This document shows, one piece after another, positions 1 through 12,173 of a DNA stretch of 64,000 nucleotides. Numbering within the stretch: the first letter of the stretch is position 1; each line of letters opens with the position of its first letter. Source of the stretch: Mugil cephalus (Eukaryota; Chordata; Actinopteri; Mugiliformes; Mugilidae); assembly GCF_022458985.1 (NCBI RefSeq), contig NC_061781.1, positions 4,014,501 to 4,078,500 of the forward strand. Reading direction: 5' to 3'. The notes beneath the pieces are model-generated. The model was given only the letters and a program-made list of their open reading frames with translations, searched no databases and was not told the origin of the DNA. A program made the translations under genes and the position numbers.

Positions 1-2824
1 GGCTGAAACGGCAGATGCCATAATGTAAACTATGGTTTGTAATCGTCTGCTTTCACAAATGACGTATGTGTTTGTTTTTGTGGGAGTACAACCTCGAGAT
101 GGCATACCTTTAACCCAATCAGTGTAGAGAGCAAAGAAAGCAAGCTGGAGGTACGATTGCACAATTTCTCTTCAACCATTCCAAAACCTCCACCGCCTCC
201 ATCCACTGGCAGTGGTGGCTGTCACACAGCCAAGCCATTGCTATGCTTCTTTACTAAAGGTGGACAACATACACAAATGTGGGTATTGAGGCCCCTGAGG
301 GTACCTTAGTTACTCTGGGAGTCAGGAGGTCAGGATGGTGGAAGGTGGGGTGAGAAGGTGAGAAGGTTTAGGGGCTGACAGGGAGACACAGTTTGTGGGG
401 GACGGTAAGTTTGGTGACAAGGCTTCAGTTGTTTTACTAAAGGGGAGGAACAACCCAGACATTATGACACTGTGGACTGGAGAAAATATACACACTGTGT
501 CATGTTGACCTCTTCACCTTCATTGCAACGGCATTCAGGAGAGTGAAAGTGAAGTGTAATCACTGATCTGGAAACGCTATTTATATTTTTGTTTTAAGGC
601 AGTGTTGAACTATCCTAGCTTTCAGTAATAATAAGCAAAACTTGCACACTTCTTTAAATTATACTCATAGTGGTTTTGTCCACCGTTATCATGGTAGAAA
701 AAAAAAGATGATGTCATCTTTGTGACAAAGGTTGAAAGAGAGAAAAGAACTAAGGCAGTGATCCATTAAAAAATGTTTTTCACTCATAAGTGCTAACAAA
801 TATGCTTTCAAGTTCCAAAGCCATTTTACTCCTCCAGTAATCCGCCTGTGAGAAAGAGCTTGCAGGAAACACAGTCCACGTTGCTCCAAAGGTCAAAATG
901 TCACTTTGGGTTGTAGGGAGAAGTAAACAGGGGCGGAATAAGTCTCCTGTCTTAAGGGGCCCACGGCATAAATCCTCAGAATAAGACGGCTTCTATGATC
1001 TCTTGAAGCTGAAACAAAGGGTCACACTTTAATCACCAGTAACAGAAATCCTGTTGAGTTAACTCAGTGAATGGCCGTCAGCAAAGCACTTGGAAACCTT
1101 TGGTGCTGGCACAAACTATTTATACATCTCTAGAATCTATGAGCAATCAGGATATCCATCATCAACGAATGCAGTGCATTCCTCAGAGCCACAGAGTCAA
1201 ATACAAGCAATGCAAAGCAGAGCAGAGGAATGCATGGCCCTGGGCAACGAATAGTCATAAATTCATTTGTGAATGCGGACCAGGATGATTTGGAAGAACG
1301 AACGCTGTTGCAGTGATAAACCAGTTGACCCTGTCAACTTGGCGGCTGTCATGACCTCAACCTGTGGTAGTATTAGATGTGGGGGGGAAGAGGGACAATA
1401 TTTGTTTAAGCTGATAACTAGGGGTTGTAGAGGTTGAGAGCGTGTGTGTGTGTGAGCACACATATTTGTGCTTGTCTAGAGCTCGTATGTGTGACTTTGG
1501 AAAAGAGCGCGGTTGTGTACACAAGTTCGCAAGATAGCACGCTCAGCCGCGGATCTGTACACGCGCCCCAGAGATGATCGATACAAAGACTACGGCTGCG
1601 TGCGCATGTAAGCCAGCCTGTGCCGTGAGTCCGCACGGGTGAGCGACGCACGCTGCAGCGCCACGGACAGCAGCATGCTTAATGGCCTGCAGCTCTACCT
1701 CAGCGTCATTAACATTCCAGCTGTGGAGATTTTGGCATGCATGACAAGACAGCTACACATCTCTCTCCCTGCCCTCAGCACAGGCTGTCATTTGTCAAGG
1801 GAGGTACAAGCTCCACCAAGAAGATTAAAAACAATCTGAGTCACTTCAAGCCATTTGTCACAGGACGTTTGTCTTCTTGTCTGCCCGCTTGTCAGTCACA
1901 CAGCCCTACGCATGTCAACTTATTTTCTCTCCTTTTCCGTCTTCGTATAGACATTGCTGCTCCTGCTGACTCATCCGTCTTCCTGCAGGTAAAGAGTTAT
2001 TTACACTGATCCCTCCCTGACATGCTATTTGCCCTGCAGGCGAACAAATCTCATTGCACTCCTTGGCAGACCCTAATAGACACATTTAGTGCAATTATCA
2101 AGCTGATATTTTACAGGGACACGTGATGTGTTTTGATGAAGCCTCGCAGAAACATTACCTGAAATCTAGCCGTTGGTAGGTGTTGGCACAGACAGACTTT
2201 CAGTCGGGCAAGCCTTGTGCTGTTGCATAAAGTGTTGACACATTGCTGCTGGCATTACGGCAACCGTGAACCTGCCTTGGGAAACAGAAACATTGTGTTG
2301 CAGGGGGAAACTGCGCCGATGTAACAGACTACGTGGCTGCACTCGCTTGTAGCTTCCCAGCGCGCATGAACGCACACGTGGACAAATAAGCAAAGTGGGA
2401 CAAGATCGTCTCAAGGCACATGCAAAAACTCATCAAGTGAAACTACATCCAAGAAGGAATCAAGCAGGTATGTGAATGTCTTTTAGCTGGCAACCAGTAT
2501 GGATGCCACTGAAGCTGTTAATCATAGTTGTAATTACTGTTCTACAGCTACAGCTTATGGGAGACACTCAATCCTGACAGATGACAGGAGAGAGGTGTTT
2601 TATGTTTCAACCAGTATAGACGAATACTGTAGTGTGCACATGTTTTTCTTGCAGTACCCAGCTATTTCCACCCCACCCTATTGTTTAGGTGAGTATCTGC
2701 CCAAAGCACCTTCCAGCTGAAGAGGAAGAAAAAACCCCAACAGATTCAAATAAAGGCCCAACCCAGTTTCCCAGCAGAAGAAAAACACAGTCTCAAGAAC
2801 ATGACACAGAGAAGAATTTAGTTA
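1..2824. other. Non-coding stretch left of inhbb
   Basis: I see no supportable gene here. Open frames on both strands are short (under 100 codons), lack recognisable domains and show no coherent splice chain. The stretch contains a short GT run near 1440-1455 and mixed AT-rich sequence. It lies downstream of inhbb, which reads towards it, so it is most likely intergenic. A distant exon of a neighbouring gene cannot be excluded. Confidence 0.5.
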
Positions 2825-4458
2825 CAAAATATTTAAGAAAACATTTTATTTTACATAAACTGTACAGATGACATTTATTCGACTAAATGATTCTTAGACA
2901 CAAACTAAAAATAACTTTCTTATTAAATAGAAAACTGAAAAAAATAGAATTAAAGATGAAAAATGAAGTGATGCTTATTGTACAAAACAGAGAATGAAAA
3001 TAGAGATAAGAAATGAAGATCATATATCATATCGTACCCTGATACAGTGGTAGGCCGTTTGCAAATGTTTAAAAACAGTATTGTACAGTAATTCAATGGC
3101 CTCGCCATCTCAGTACAATAGCTAAAATCTTGGCCTCTTTGGTTCCATTAATTAGGTAAAATACATCTGAAACAAAATTCAATTTACTTCTATAAAAATA
3201 ACATTTCAATGGCAGTTTTTGTTTCGCTAATCCCGCAACTTTTCAGTGCAAACGTCACAACAATCATTCGCTTTGGAAAGGAAGCGAAAGATTACATTTC
3301 AAGTATTGATAAAGAATTGAGGACTGAAGTGAGAAACGAGGAAAGAGAGTGAACGAGAAAAGGGGGAAAGAAAATTAAGTCTAATAGAGCGTATTGAGTA
3401 TGGGTATAGGTTACTATACATTGCATAGCTCATGTGGCACTTATTTAGCAATAGGACAGGACACTCAGTACCCCTTGGAAGGCATTTCTTTATACAAGTG
3501 CTATTCAGGGCGTGCATTTCAGTCTCTGCAAGTGCTGCACTGCACTGTGGCGACCCACTGGGCCGAAACTAGAGTCTCCGTGTCCGCGGGCCCACTTCTA
3601 CTGAGCCTTGGGGGGAAGGAGGAAGCAGTTCACTCTCTGTCACTCCCAGTGCACAAGTGAAGTGCACTTATGAGATCTATCTTCACCTGGTTGTCATGGT
3701 AGCAGGGCCTGCGGAACGCTTGACAGGCAGGAAGTTGATGTTGAGGCCCGGAGTGAACAACATGAGTGACAACAACAGCAGCGGTGGCGCTGGCAACTCT
3801 GTGGAGGACTTTCTTTTGCCACTGCACCGCGGTAGAGGCTATAATCCTGCAAGGCATTAAGCGCTGCCGGTCTAATTCCACCAGAAAGGACAGTCAGACT
3901 GTATCTGTCTGCATAGAAGGGAAGTGCTGGTGTTCTGAATTGTATAAGCTGATGAATTGTCAGTGCTTTATAAAAACGAAAGTCTGTCATGTGCTTAAAG
4001 TACTTAAGAGTGTTGGAGAAGCAGGGTTGAGAGTGTGGGCAGTGGCGCCAATGATGTCATTGGCTGATTCTGACACGTTCCTAAGCGCTTTTTATCTTCA
4101 TTCAAGAGGAGATGACGGGCCATTATTTTTTGACTAGAAATGGCAAACTAGAGAAAAGTATCATTTGGTGATAGTCATTCCCTTCTCATCCCATCGCTGA
4201 CCAGTCGTTGCCAAATGGACAGAACTCGAACAGCAAGCATGTCACTCAGTCTGATAAATACACACACTCGCGCCAACACATGCACACACGGACACAACAC
4301 TGATACTTGCGTTTGCTAGATTTGACCAGTGTGTGTGTTGCTTGCACATACAGTAGTTATAGATATATTGTATATGTGTACCGTACAATAACGTCCTGTT
4401 TGTACAAAAAGGCCTTTCTGACTGTTCCAAGTTCAGATAGTGAATGGTCAGTGTAGAC
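2825..4458 (-). other. inhbb: Probable long 3' UTR of inhbb
   Basis: On the minus strand this follows directly after the inhbb stop codon. It is AT-rich, has no open frame resembling a protein, and no obvious transposon. Two AATAAA polyadenylation signals (minus strand) lie at 2874-2879 and 2845-2850, which would put the transcript end near 2825 and make a 3' UTR of about 1.6 kb. Long 3' UTRs are known for vertebrate inhbb. The end point is inferred from the hexamers only; an earlier signal could be used. Confidence 0.42.
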
Positions 4459-7400
4459 TCAAGCGCAGCCACACTCCTCCACGATCATGTTGGGCACATC
4501 CCTTTTGACGATGTTGTACTCATCATCAAAGTAGAGCATGGACATAGTACTGAGCTTGGTGGGGATGCAGCAGGAGTTGACCGAGCCTGGGCTCATCCCT
4601 CTCATGCGGTACTGGTTGACTACTGCGGTGTGGAAGGATGAGGCCGAGATTGGCACACCGGCCATGTAGGCCGGGCAGCTGCCCTCACAGTAGTTACCAT
4701 AATAACCAGCTGGTGCAATGATCCAGTCGTTCCAGCCAATAAGACGGAAGTCTATGTAAAACTGCTGCCGGCAGCATAAGCCCCCGCTGGTGCCGTCGCA
4801 CTCCAGCCCCCGCTTTCGGATGCGGTGCTTCCCATCCACCTGCCGCGCGCGGACCACTAAGAACGGCCGGTGGGATGGATCGCCTGGGTCCACCAGCACC
4901 GGAGCCACGCCGGCTGTCTCACAGCCCTCACAGTGGATCTCCAAGTCCTGCCTCCGGCCACCTTTTCCGAACACCGCCCGCACCGCCTCAGAAAGGGGGA
5001 AAGTATGCCAGCCACTGCGTTTCAGATCCACCCGCTTCTCCACGAAGGACCAGCGGCCCGTTCCTCCCCCACCGCCGCCGCCTGGGCTCCCTTCCGCACC
5101 GCTTGAAGCCCCATTTTCCAGGTAATGTATCTTGACAGTCACCTTCCTCCGGACGCCCTTCTCAGGACCGGCAGGCAGCACGCGGAGATACAGCCACAGG
5201 TTGGCCTGGGACACATACAGGTTCTGGTTCCCCTCGTTAGAGACAAGGAAGTACATACTGGATTTGGAGGGTGTCTGCGTATCTGTTGGAGAGAGTGAAA
5301 ACAAAGAATTGGCTTATTATCAAGCATTATTTTACAATACATATGTAGAACATACATATAGATTGTTGGAAAGCTCAGTGCAATTTATTCGAGTAGTACA
5401 AAGAGGACGAAAATCATTTATAGTCAATTTATTGCCAGTACGTGCTTGTACTGAGCTTGAAGACTCATGACTGACGTTGAGAAGAAGTGTCTGGCTGAAT
5501 GTAAAGTACACTGTTGGGAACTTTTAGTTGTCTTGTTCGTCAGCAGAAGGAGTTTGCTTAGACGAAAACTGCTCACGGGGCGATCACATGCCAGACATAT
5601 GAAATATCAGTAACATGATGTCACATCTGGTCCGAAAAAGATAGGGTTCACTACCAGTTATCACAGGTCACGTGCCGATCTCCATGACAACAGAGCAAAC
5701 AGCATTGAATGCAGAAGGCCATGACATTTGGCTGAAAGCTCTGTCGAAGTTCCAAACGGTGCACCTTGTCCCGAAATCAAAAGTGCTTCTGTGATTTCCA
5801 GAGAAAGGGCCGTAGACTCCCTTCATTGCACATCCAAACACACACAAACATGTGTACACACAAATATATACTCTCACGGAGAGCAGAAAGAACCCCAAGA
5901 CCGGCACCGCTTTGTCTTCTTTAGATCTGTTTTTCTCTTTTCGCCCTCAATCACTGTGTCAGGTGACCTCTGTGGCAGCTCCTGATAGGCCAGCTGTGAC
6001 GGGCCAGTTCTGGGATCAGGCCCAGTTGGCTTTAGGTCCAGCTTTGTACGTGACAAGGCCAAAAAGAGGGAGAGAAAGATGGGAGGAGAAAAGAGATGAA
6101 GAAGACTAAGTGAAGGAGGAAGCAAGTGGAAAGGTGGGAGGATGGTGGACATGGCCAAGGCCCGCAGGGGGTTCACTGAGTTCACTGTTAGTGCCCAACC
6201 CGAACCCCACCCCCCGCGCTACCCCACCCCTTTCCAACTCTTTCCAGTGGGAGCACCCTCAGAGTGACAGCACAAAGACCCCAGTAAGGCACTGGGAGAC
6301 AGCCGCGCTCCAGCCCGTCATTGAAACACATGGGTTACCAGCAAAAACCGTGATGAAGCAAAAATAAAAGCCATTTACATGACACTAGCCACTTTCTACA
6401 GCAGCACAATGAAGAGATCCCGGGTGTCTAAAGGCGGCACTGGGCTCTCCCTGGCAGTATTTTTTTCTCCTTTTTTTCCCTCTTTTTTTTCAGAAGCCTA
6501 ATGATGTCTTCCAAATTACCCCGAGGTAACTTGAAAGGTTTCTATTTCAGGAGATTTGGTACAATGTGCTCAGGCAGAGCAGCGCCTTTGAAAGCAGCTA
6601 AATTACTTTGTTTGCCGACTGATTAGTGTGTGTCGGTGTCAACAGGTGGCCACCAAAGACGGGCCCCCTCTTTAAGGCGCCTCACGCCTCTTCCTCCTGT
6701 AAACCGCAGCTTTACATTCACACAAGGACCTGTTCAGACCAGCTCTCCACTCTGTAGCATGTCAGCTGGGAGCCGAAGCACTTCACACACACACACACAG
6801 ATCTGCATCCGTCCATGCACAGACACGAGCCCATCCTCACATAAAGCTATACATCAAATATCCGCAGTCTCATACCGAAGCCTGATGGTTAAGCGTCACA
6901 GCGCTAAGTGAGCACAGGCCAAGATCCATCCGGAGGGAGCAACATAAAGGAATCAGCTGAACAGCAGCTCTTGCAAAGGCCCCTCAGGGCTACAAGTAAC
7001 TAACCTCACCTCATTCAGCGCCATGCGTTCTTACGTGCCTCGACAGCTCTGAAAAAGGAGGCAGTGCAGAGAGCGTGGGGTGACAGTGTAATAAACAGGC
7101 AGGGAGCAAATCACATAATAAAACTGATCAGGACTCTGTGAGGAGCTCCGTTTGCTTCATCAGACACATTGGTCATGACTTTTTACACGACGACTTCTTC
7201 CCCCTTCATGCTTTCTGTCAAAAGTAATTATGCGCCGTTAGTCTTGCCCACAAATGGCTGCTTTTCATTGTGACGCACAACAGTCTGCAAATATCATTAT
7301 ATCCAGCAGCTGCTTGTCATCATTTGTAGTAGGGCCGTGACTAAATTTTTATTTCATTACAGGCGAATCCGCCTTTAATTGGTTTATTAAATCCCAGAGG

Positions 7401-9981
7401 ATGATCTGATGGAATTGTCTTGTCTTACCATTTCACCACCGAAAGATTTAGCGTTTTGCTTGTCCTTGACTAGAGACGAGCAAGGTTGTGAGTATGATAT
7501 GTCTGGAATACTGTTTTGAAAGGGCGTGAAAGCATTAGCCACCAAAATATTTGGAGTTTGCTTTAGTTGGCTAGGGACAAGTAAAGTTGTTATTATGATG
7601 TGTGTGGCCTACTGTTTTGAAAAGGCGTGAAAACCATTAGCCGGTGAGTGATTTTGTTTTTTCCATCAGCTGTTTAATTAACTGACTAATCACTTTGGCT
7701 CTCCGCCCAACTTGGAAGCTATTTAAGAAACACGTGTAGCAGATATAATGATTTGCAACAAATATATAAAACCATGAATACACGTCATGGCATTCAGAGA
7801 ATGCACAGCAGAAACAGAAATGCAGCCAGGAGATGGATTTTGACGAACAAGGTCTCGCCTCATGTTCACTTTAGTCGCTGCTTCCCGGCTCTCACTCACG
7901 TCACATGATCCTCTATAGGAGTTTACCAGTTACAGTCATAAGGCTGTCGTGGTCAAGGTTTCAGAGAACTTACCTCTGAACATGAGAGCTAAGGACTGCT
8001 ACTTTGACGATTTAATGAGAATCGCTAATTTCTGTCAACACCGATCCCAAACCTGACAATATCACCGTGCCGCAACAGTTATTTCAACTGAGGTCTTTTC
8101 CAAAGAAGGAATTGTTCTTTTCATTCAGGCTTACAATTTTGAGCTGGCCTGGACACGCCTCGCCTGACCCCAATGGAAACGTTGCAATGTGATTATCAGC
8201 AGGCAGGACACCTGGGTGGGCTTGGGTGGATAAAGAGCTACTCCAGCGTGTCTCCACCTGCGCCACCGCGTCAGGGAAGAGGCCGTGGAAGCAGGCAGAG
8301 CGCTCCAGAACACATTACTCAAAGCTGCTGTCGACAAGACCACACGGCGCGGAAGGACGAGGGCGCGCGGAGAGGACGGAGACTCGGCTCTCCAGGAATT
8401 CCTCATGGATTGAGGAAATGTTGGTACGGAGGTGGAGAAGATGGAGGGTTGAGACTCTAATGCGAGTTAAAGCCACTCCGACACCGGAGCTGGTGAGAAA
8501 GCTTCCCTGCAGAAAATTGGTTAAATCATTTATAGGATCACAAGCTATACAGTAGCGGCCAGACCCACTGACTGAAACATGCCCTTGTGATTGAAGGTGG
8601 AAAATGTCTGGCACAGGTCCAGGAGTAACCGTGAATGACAGCTCCTCACGAAAGAGTTGCGTCCTGGCGTAAACCTGCTAACCTGATGCTCTGATGGACC
8701 CGGGCTGGAGTTAATGACCTCCCATAATGAAGTCCTAATTCTGAGTCTTGGACCTTAGTTCACCTGGTCCTAACAGCAACAGCAAGCAATCTAGAATCAC
8801 TGATCGAAACTTCTCCAGGGACCCTTCTCTCTTTCGCTCTCCCCTCTTCCCTGCCTGCGTTCCCTGCTCCGCTCCCATGAATACGGGACACCGAATCCCT
8901 CAACAAGCACCCACGGGAGCATGTCAGGGGAGAAGGGAGATTGGCATCACCTCCCTCACCTGATCGGGGCCGCTTGGCAGGCCTCTTACCTGCGCACTAC
9001 AGCAACCGGAGATAAGAAGCCGCAGCTCGCCCTGTGCTGAGGGGAAGCAGAGGACACAGGCTGACCACCCATTCCACGCATACACAAAGCAATTAAACGC
9101 CTATGCACATCCATTTGCTGGCACGCTGCTCGCACAGCATATGCCAACCTCACCCCCCAACCCGCCTTGTCCTGAGACAACAATTGAGGCTCCCTCATGC
9201 TTAGAGGCAACGCGCCCCTGGCTTCAGAGCTTTCTGGAGACCTTGCCACTGAGCCATGCCCCGGCTGGCAGCATCCGATCTGAGGAGCAAGTGCCAGCTG
9301 GCCAAGGGGAAGACGGGGTCCAGGGACCAGGGACCCAAGCCAGCTCTGTGCTACAATGCCACACAAAAGCTCAAAGGTGTGTGGAAGAATAGAACGGGGA
9401 AACAAACAAAGTAGCAGAATGAGAAGAAGCAAAGAAGCCCAGCAAACTTTTAGAACTACAAAAACATTCTTTAAGAACTGAAATACACACACACAAGCAA
9501 TATCATCCCACACCGTAACCCCCTCCACACCCCCACACCCCCCCACCCCAACTCTCCACAGAATCAAATATCTCATGCATTATTCTGAGCAATTTCTTTT
9601 GTTTTCCCGTTTTTTTTCCCCCCCTTCTTCTTATCGTTGACATGTTGTGTTCAGCAGGAACACATAGTGCTCTTATAATAATTGCCTGGCTTTTGTTCCC
9701 TTGTCATGAGGGTGCTCAGATCATTCCCATTGGAAGGCAGGACCTAGCAGTCTATTCAGGCTAATTGTACCAGCAGGGCCAATGGGAAAAGACATGATGG
9801 TGTGTGTGCCCGTGTGCGTGTTTAAGACATCCTATTTTGGTCTCTTTAATTCCATGTTTTCTTTTTCGTTAAACTAACAGTTTGTGTCAAAGACGCGGTT
9901 CTCACAGCTGTAACTGACAATTATTGGATTCTGTCAAGCGCATATGATTTTAGGTGTGTGTGTGTTTGTGAGAACTTGTGT

Positions 9982-10024
<43 letters not shown>

Positions 10025-10932
10025 GAAAGAGAGAGGAAAGGGTGTTCTCTTTGGACTTCTGAGAATTAGTTAGATACACATTCTTAGAGGAGGGGATAAA
10101 TGGCCAATTGAAAGACTTTGTCTGTATTTAAAAGAGGGCTTTATACATTGGAGTATTGAGTGTGAGCACCGCTTTAGTGATGAAATTGGATTCAGAGGTT
10201 CTTTTTATCCCCTAGACAACACATGGGGGTAATTTAAGGACTTTTCCTTTAGTTTCATTTCGTTTTGATAAAACTGGATTTAACATCAGATGGGAAGGTC
10301 TGCACTGTGATGTAATAAGATGATAAACACGATGAAAATCTAACAGCCCAGGTAGTTTATGGATGCAGTGTCAATGTCGTTCTGGATATTCCTTCTCTGC
10401 GACCAAGCCGTAGTTCAGGATATTATTTCAAAATGAAATGAAATCCATAAATGAGAACGATTTTTAGATATTAACTCGTAGGCCTAAAAGGTGAGTTCAC
10501 CAAGAGGTCGATTTAGACATGTGCGATGAATTATTGATTATTACCTGATTCCGCGAAGCTGATGATCTCAGAGGTCTCCGCTTGAACCTCGTTGTTGAAA
10601 GCAGCCTGCCCGTCAAAGCTGGGGATCTCTACCCGGCCGTCCTCTCGCACTTTGCCGGCGTGCAGCCTCCGCAGCGCTGTGACCATCGCAGCCTTCGGGA
10701 TGGGATGGGTGATGTTGGGTCTGTCTCTCATCTGCAGCCTGTTCAGTATGTGCCTCTTCACCGCCTCCAAGAAGTCTATGTTCAGCCGCTCCGACTGATC
10801 CGGCGCCCTGAGTCCGCAGGATGCGCACGACTCCTGGGACGCGCTCTGCGTCTCTTTCCCGGTCGGTGAGCTGGAGCGCACGGAGAGAACGCACGCAACT
10901 AAACAGGACAATGCCAGAGTGTACAAACTCAT
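4459..10932 (-). CDS. inhbb: Inhibin/activin beta-B subunit precursor, two coding exons
   Basis: Secreted TGF-beta family ligand; it dimerises to form activin B or pairs with inhibin alpha. Exons: 10545-10932 and 5282-4459 (minus), one phase-1 intron with GT-AG ends, 403 aa (human INHBB is about 407). The N-terminus is a hydrophobic signal peptide (about residues 1-20). The prodomain contains the family stretches SNEGNQNL and [16 protein letters not shown] furin-type site RIRKR ends at residue 287. The 116-residue mature domain starts GLECDG, has nine cysteines and ends EECGCA; its core ([33 protein letters not shown]) is beta-B rather than beta-A. Oddities: a Gly/Ser-rich prodomain insertion with seven consecutive Gly at about residues 197-203, and TSGG where human has RTN before the first CC pair. 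The start is the first ATG before the signal peptide. Product identity is very secure. Confidence 0.97.
7453..7642. repeat. Diverged local duplication in the inhbb intron
   Basis: Two direct copies of about 88 bp (7453-7540 and 7556-7642) share the order GTTTTGCTT / GTTTGCTTT, a GACTAG or GGCTAG block, a TTTTGAAA block, GGCGTGAAA and CATTAGCC. They are separated by about 15 bp and carry scattered substitutions, so the duplication is old. No transposon ends are obvious. Confidence 0.7.
9985..10021. repeat. (GT)n microsatellite
   Basis: About 18 uninterrupted GT dinucleotides in the inhbb intron, roughly 520 bp downstream of the exon 1 donor in transcription direction. It is likely polymorphic in length. 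Confidence 0.97.
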
Positions 10933-11602
10933 TTTTATAAACGTTAAGTTGCAGTCCAGAAGAAATGAACTATTAAATAAGCACGCCGCTTGAAATGTAA
11001 CTTTTAATTTAGCCTACGAATTTGCACGTTCCGGGAGAACATCCAGAGGTGTTCCCAAAAGTAAGACACCTCAAGCAATCCTCAGATGACACTGAAACAG
11101 TTGTATTCCTCAAACATAAGAGTGCGACTGTGCTACGACACTAGTTTAATCTAGTCATTTTTGCATTCCGTTTGTTGTCCGGCAATTTTTTTCTCTGCAC
11201 AAAATATAAGCTCTCTCTGATTTCTAGGAACTCGAGAGTTTTGATCGTTGACGCGCTTCTGTCACACAACGAACGGGTCAGACGCGTAATCTACCAAAAC
11301 AAAAGAGGACGAGCACGGCGCCTCAACACTAAAACTAAACAAGAAACCCCCTCGGCGTTCCCCAAAGGAGTTCAGTCCGCTTTCTCCCGAGCGAACATGC
11401 AGAAACTCCCAAAAAAAGAGAGAACCTCTGCAGCCCCAGGGACAACAACAGCGCTCGGTAAGTCCCGTGTCTTTTGTGTATGCGCCTGGGTGCCGTGTCC
11501 GGTGCAGATGACGAGCTCCCGTGCGTCCTTGCAAGATGCTGCTCAGTGAGACCCCTTTCTCTCTTTTCAATCAGGACAACAGGGGCTCCACACACCCAAA
11601 GT

Positions 11603-11637
11603 TTTTATATAGGAGTCGAAACCACGTGGGGATTTCC
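11603..11637 (-). promoter_or_regulatory. inhbb: Candidate inhbb core promoter: TATA box with adjacent E-box and kB-like site
   Basis: On the minus strand a TATATAAAA element covers 11603-11611, about 670 bp upstream of the inhbb ATG. Immediately upstream in the transcription direction lie CACGTG (11623-11628) and GGGGATTTCC (11628-11637 on plus), which match E-box and NF-kB consensus sequences. If the TATA box is used, transcription would start near 11575 and the 5' UTR would be about 640 nt without an intron. This is a motif-based inference; other start sites are possible. Confidence 0.33.
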
Positions 11638-11749
11638 ACCAACTGGACGCGGGGGATTATTAAGACTACTACGTCTCCACACCCACGACTCCACTGATGG
11701 AACAAGGTTTTATTATGGTAACAGGCAAGTCCCACAGAGGTTGCATAAG

Positions 11750-11804
11750 GTGTGTGTGTGTGTGTGTGTGTATGTATTGACTTGTAAAAAAAAAAAAAAA
11801 AAAG
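11750..11804. repeat. (TG)n tract followed by a poly-A run
   Basis: A (TG)n run at about 11751-11770 is followed after 15 bp by about 19 A residues (11786-11804). It lies just upstream of the candidate inhbb promoter. These are simple-sequence repeats only. Confidence 0.93.
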
Positions 11805-11839
11805 CTCGCGTTATTTGACTTGTAGTGCAGTGTGACAGG

Positions 11840-12090
11840 CGTGACTCTAACTAGACTAGATCCTGGTTTAGTCGCCATGCTGTACAGTGCAAGCTCTTAG
11901 AAGTTGATTGTGTGATTCTGACAGAGCCTCCTCACAGCTTCCTGTCACAACTTGAAGATCACACTTAGATCACACAGAATTACCAAGGAAAACGTGTCAA
12001 ATAAGGAAGCCCGAACACGACCCTTTCAGCAGTCACTGGAAATTGCTCAAACAGTGCCACCTACCGATAGAAATATCTCATTACACACAC

Positions 12091-12173
<83 letters not shown>

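Larger units (their letters stand above)
5283..10544 (-). other. inhbb: Single intron of inhbb (5.3 kb)
   Basis: The intron is bounded by a GTAATA donor after residue 129 and a pyrimidine-rich CAACAG acceptor. A one-intron structure with a phase-1 junction in the prodomain is typical of inhibin beta genes. I see no exon inside it; the larger open frames near 8.1-9.6 kb lie in GC-richer sequence and match no family I know. The part at about 7190-7420 is low in simple repeats, with TAATTA and TTAATT cores, and could hold regulatory sequence, but this is only an impression. Confidence 0.7.

Noticed and set aside
3766..4137. 123-codon plus-strand frame within the inhbb 3' region
   Set aside because: It lies antisense to the probable inhbb 3' UTR, has no recognisable domain, and several other frames overlap it.
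4790..5135. Several plus-strand frames opposite inhbb exon 2
   Set aside because: They are shadows of the GC-rich inhbb coding sequence on the other strand.
8986..9576. 196-codon minus-strand frame in the inhbb intron
   Set aside because: It has a low-complexity Gly/Val-rich start from a C-rich repeat tract and no domain. The inhbb exon 1 to exon 2 junction skips it in perfect phase.
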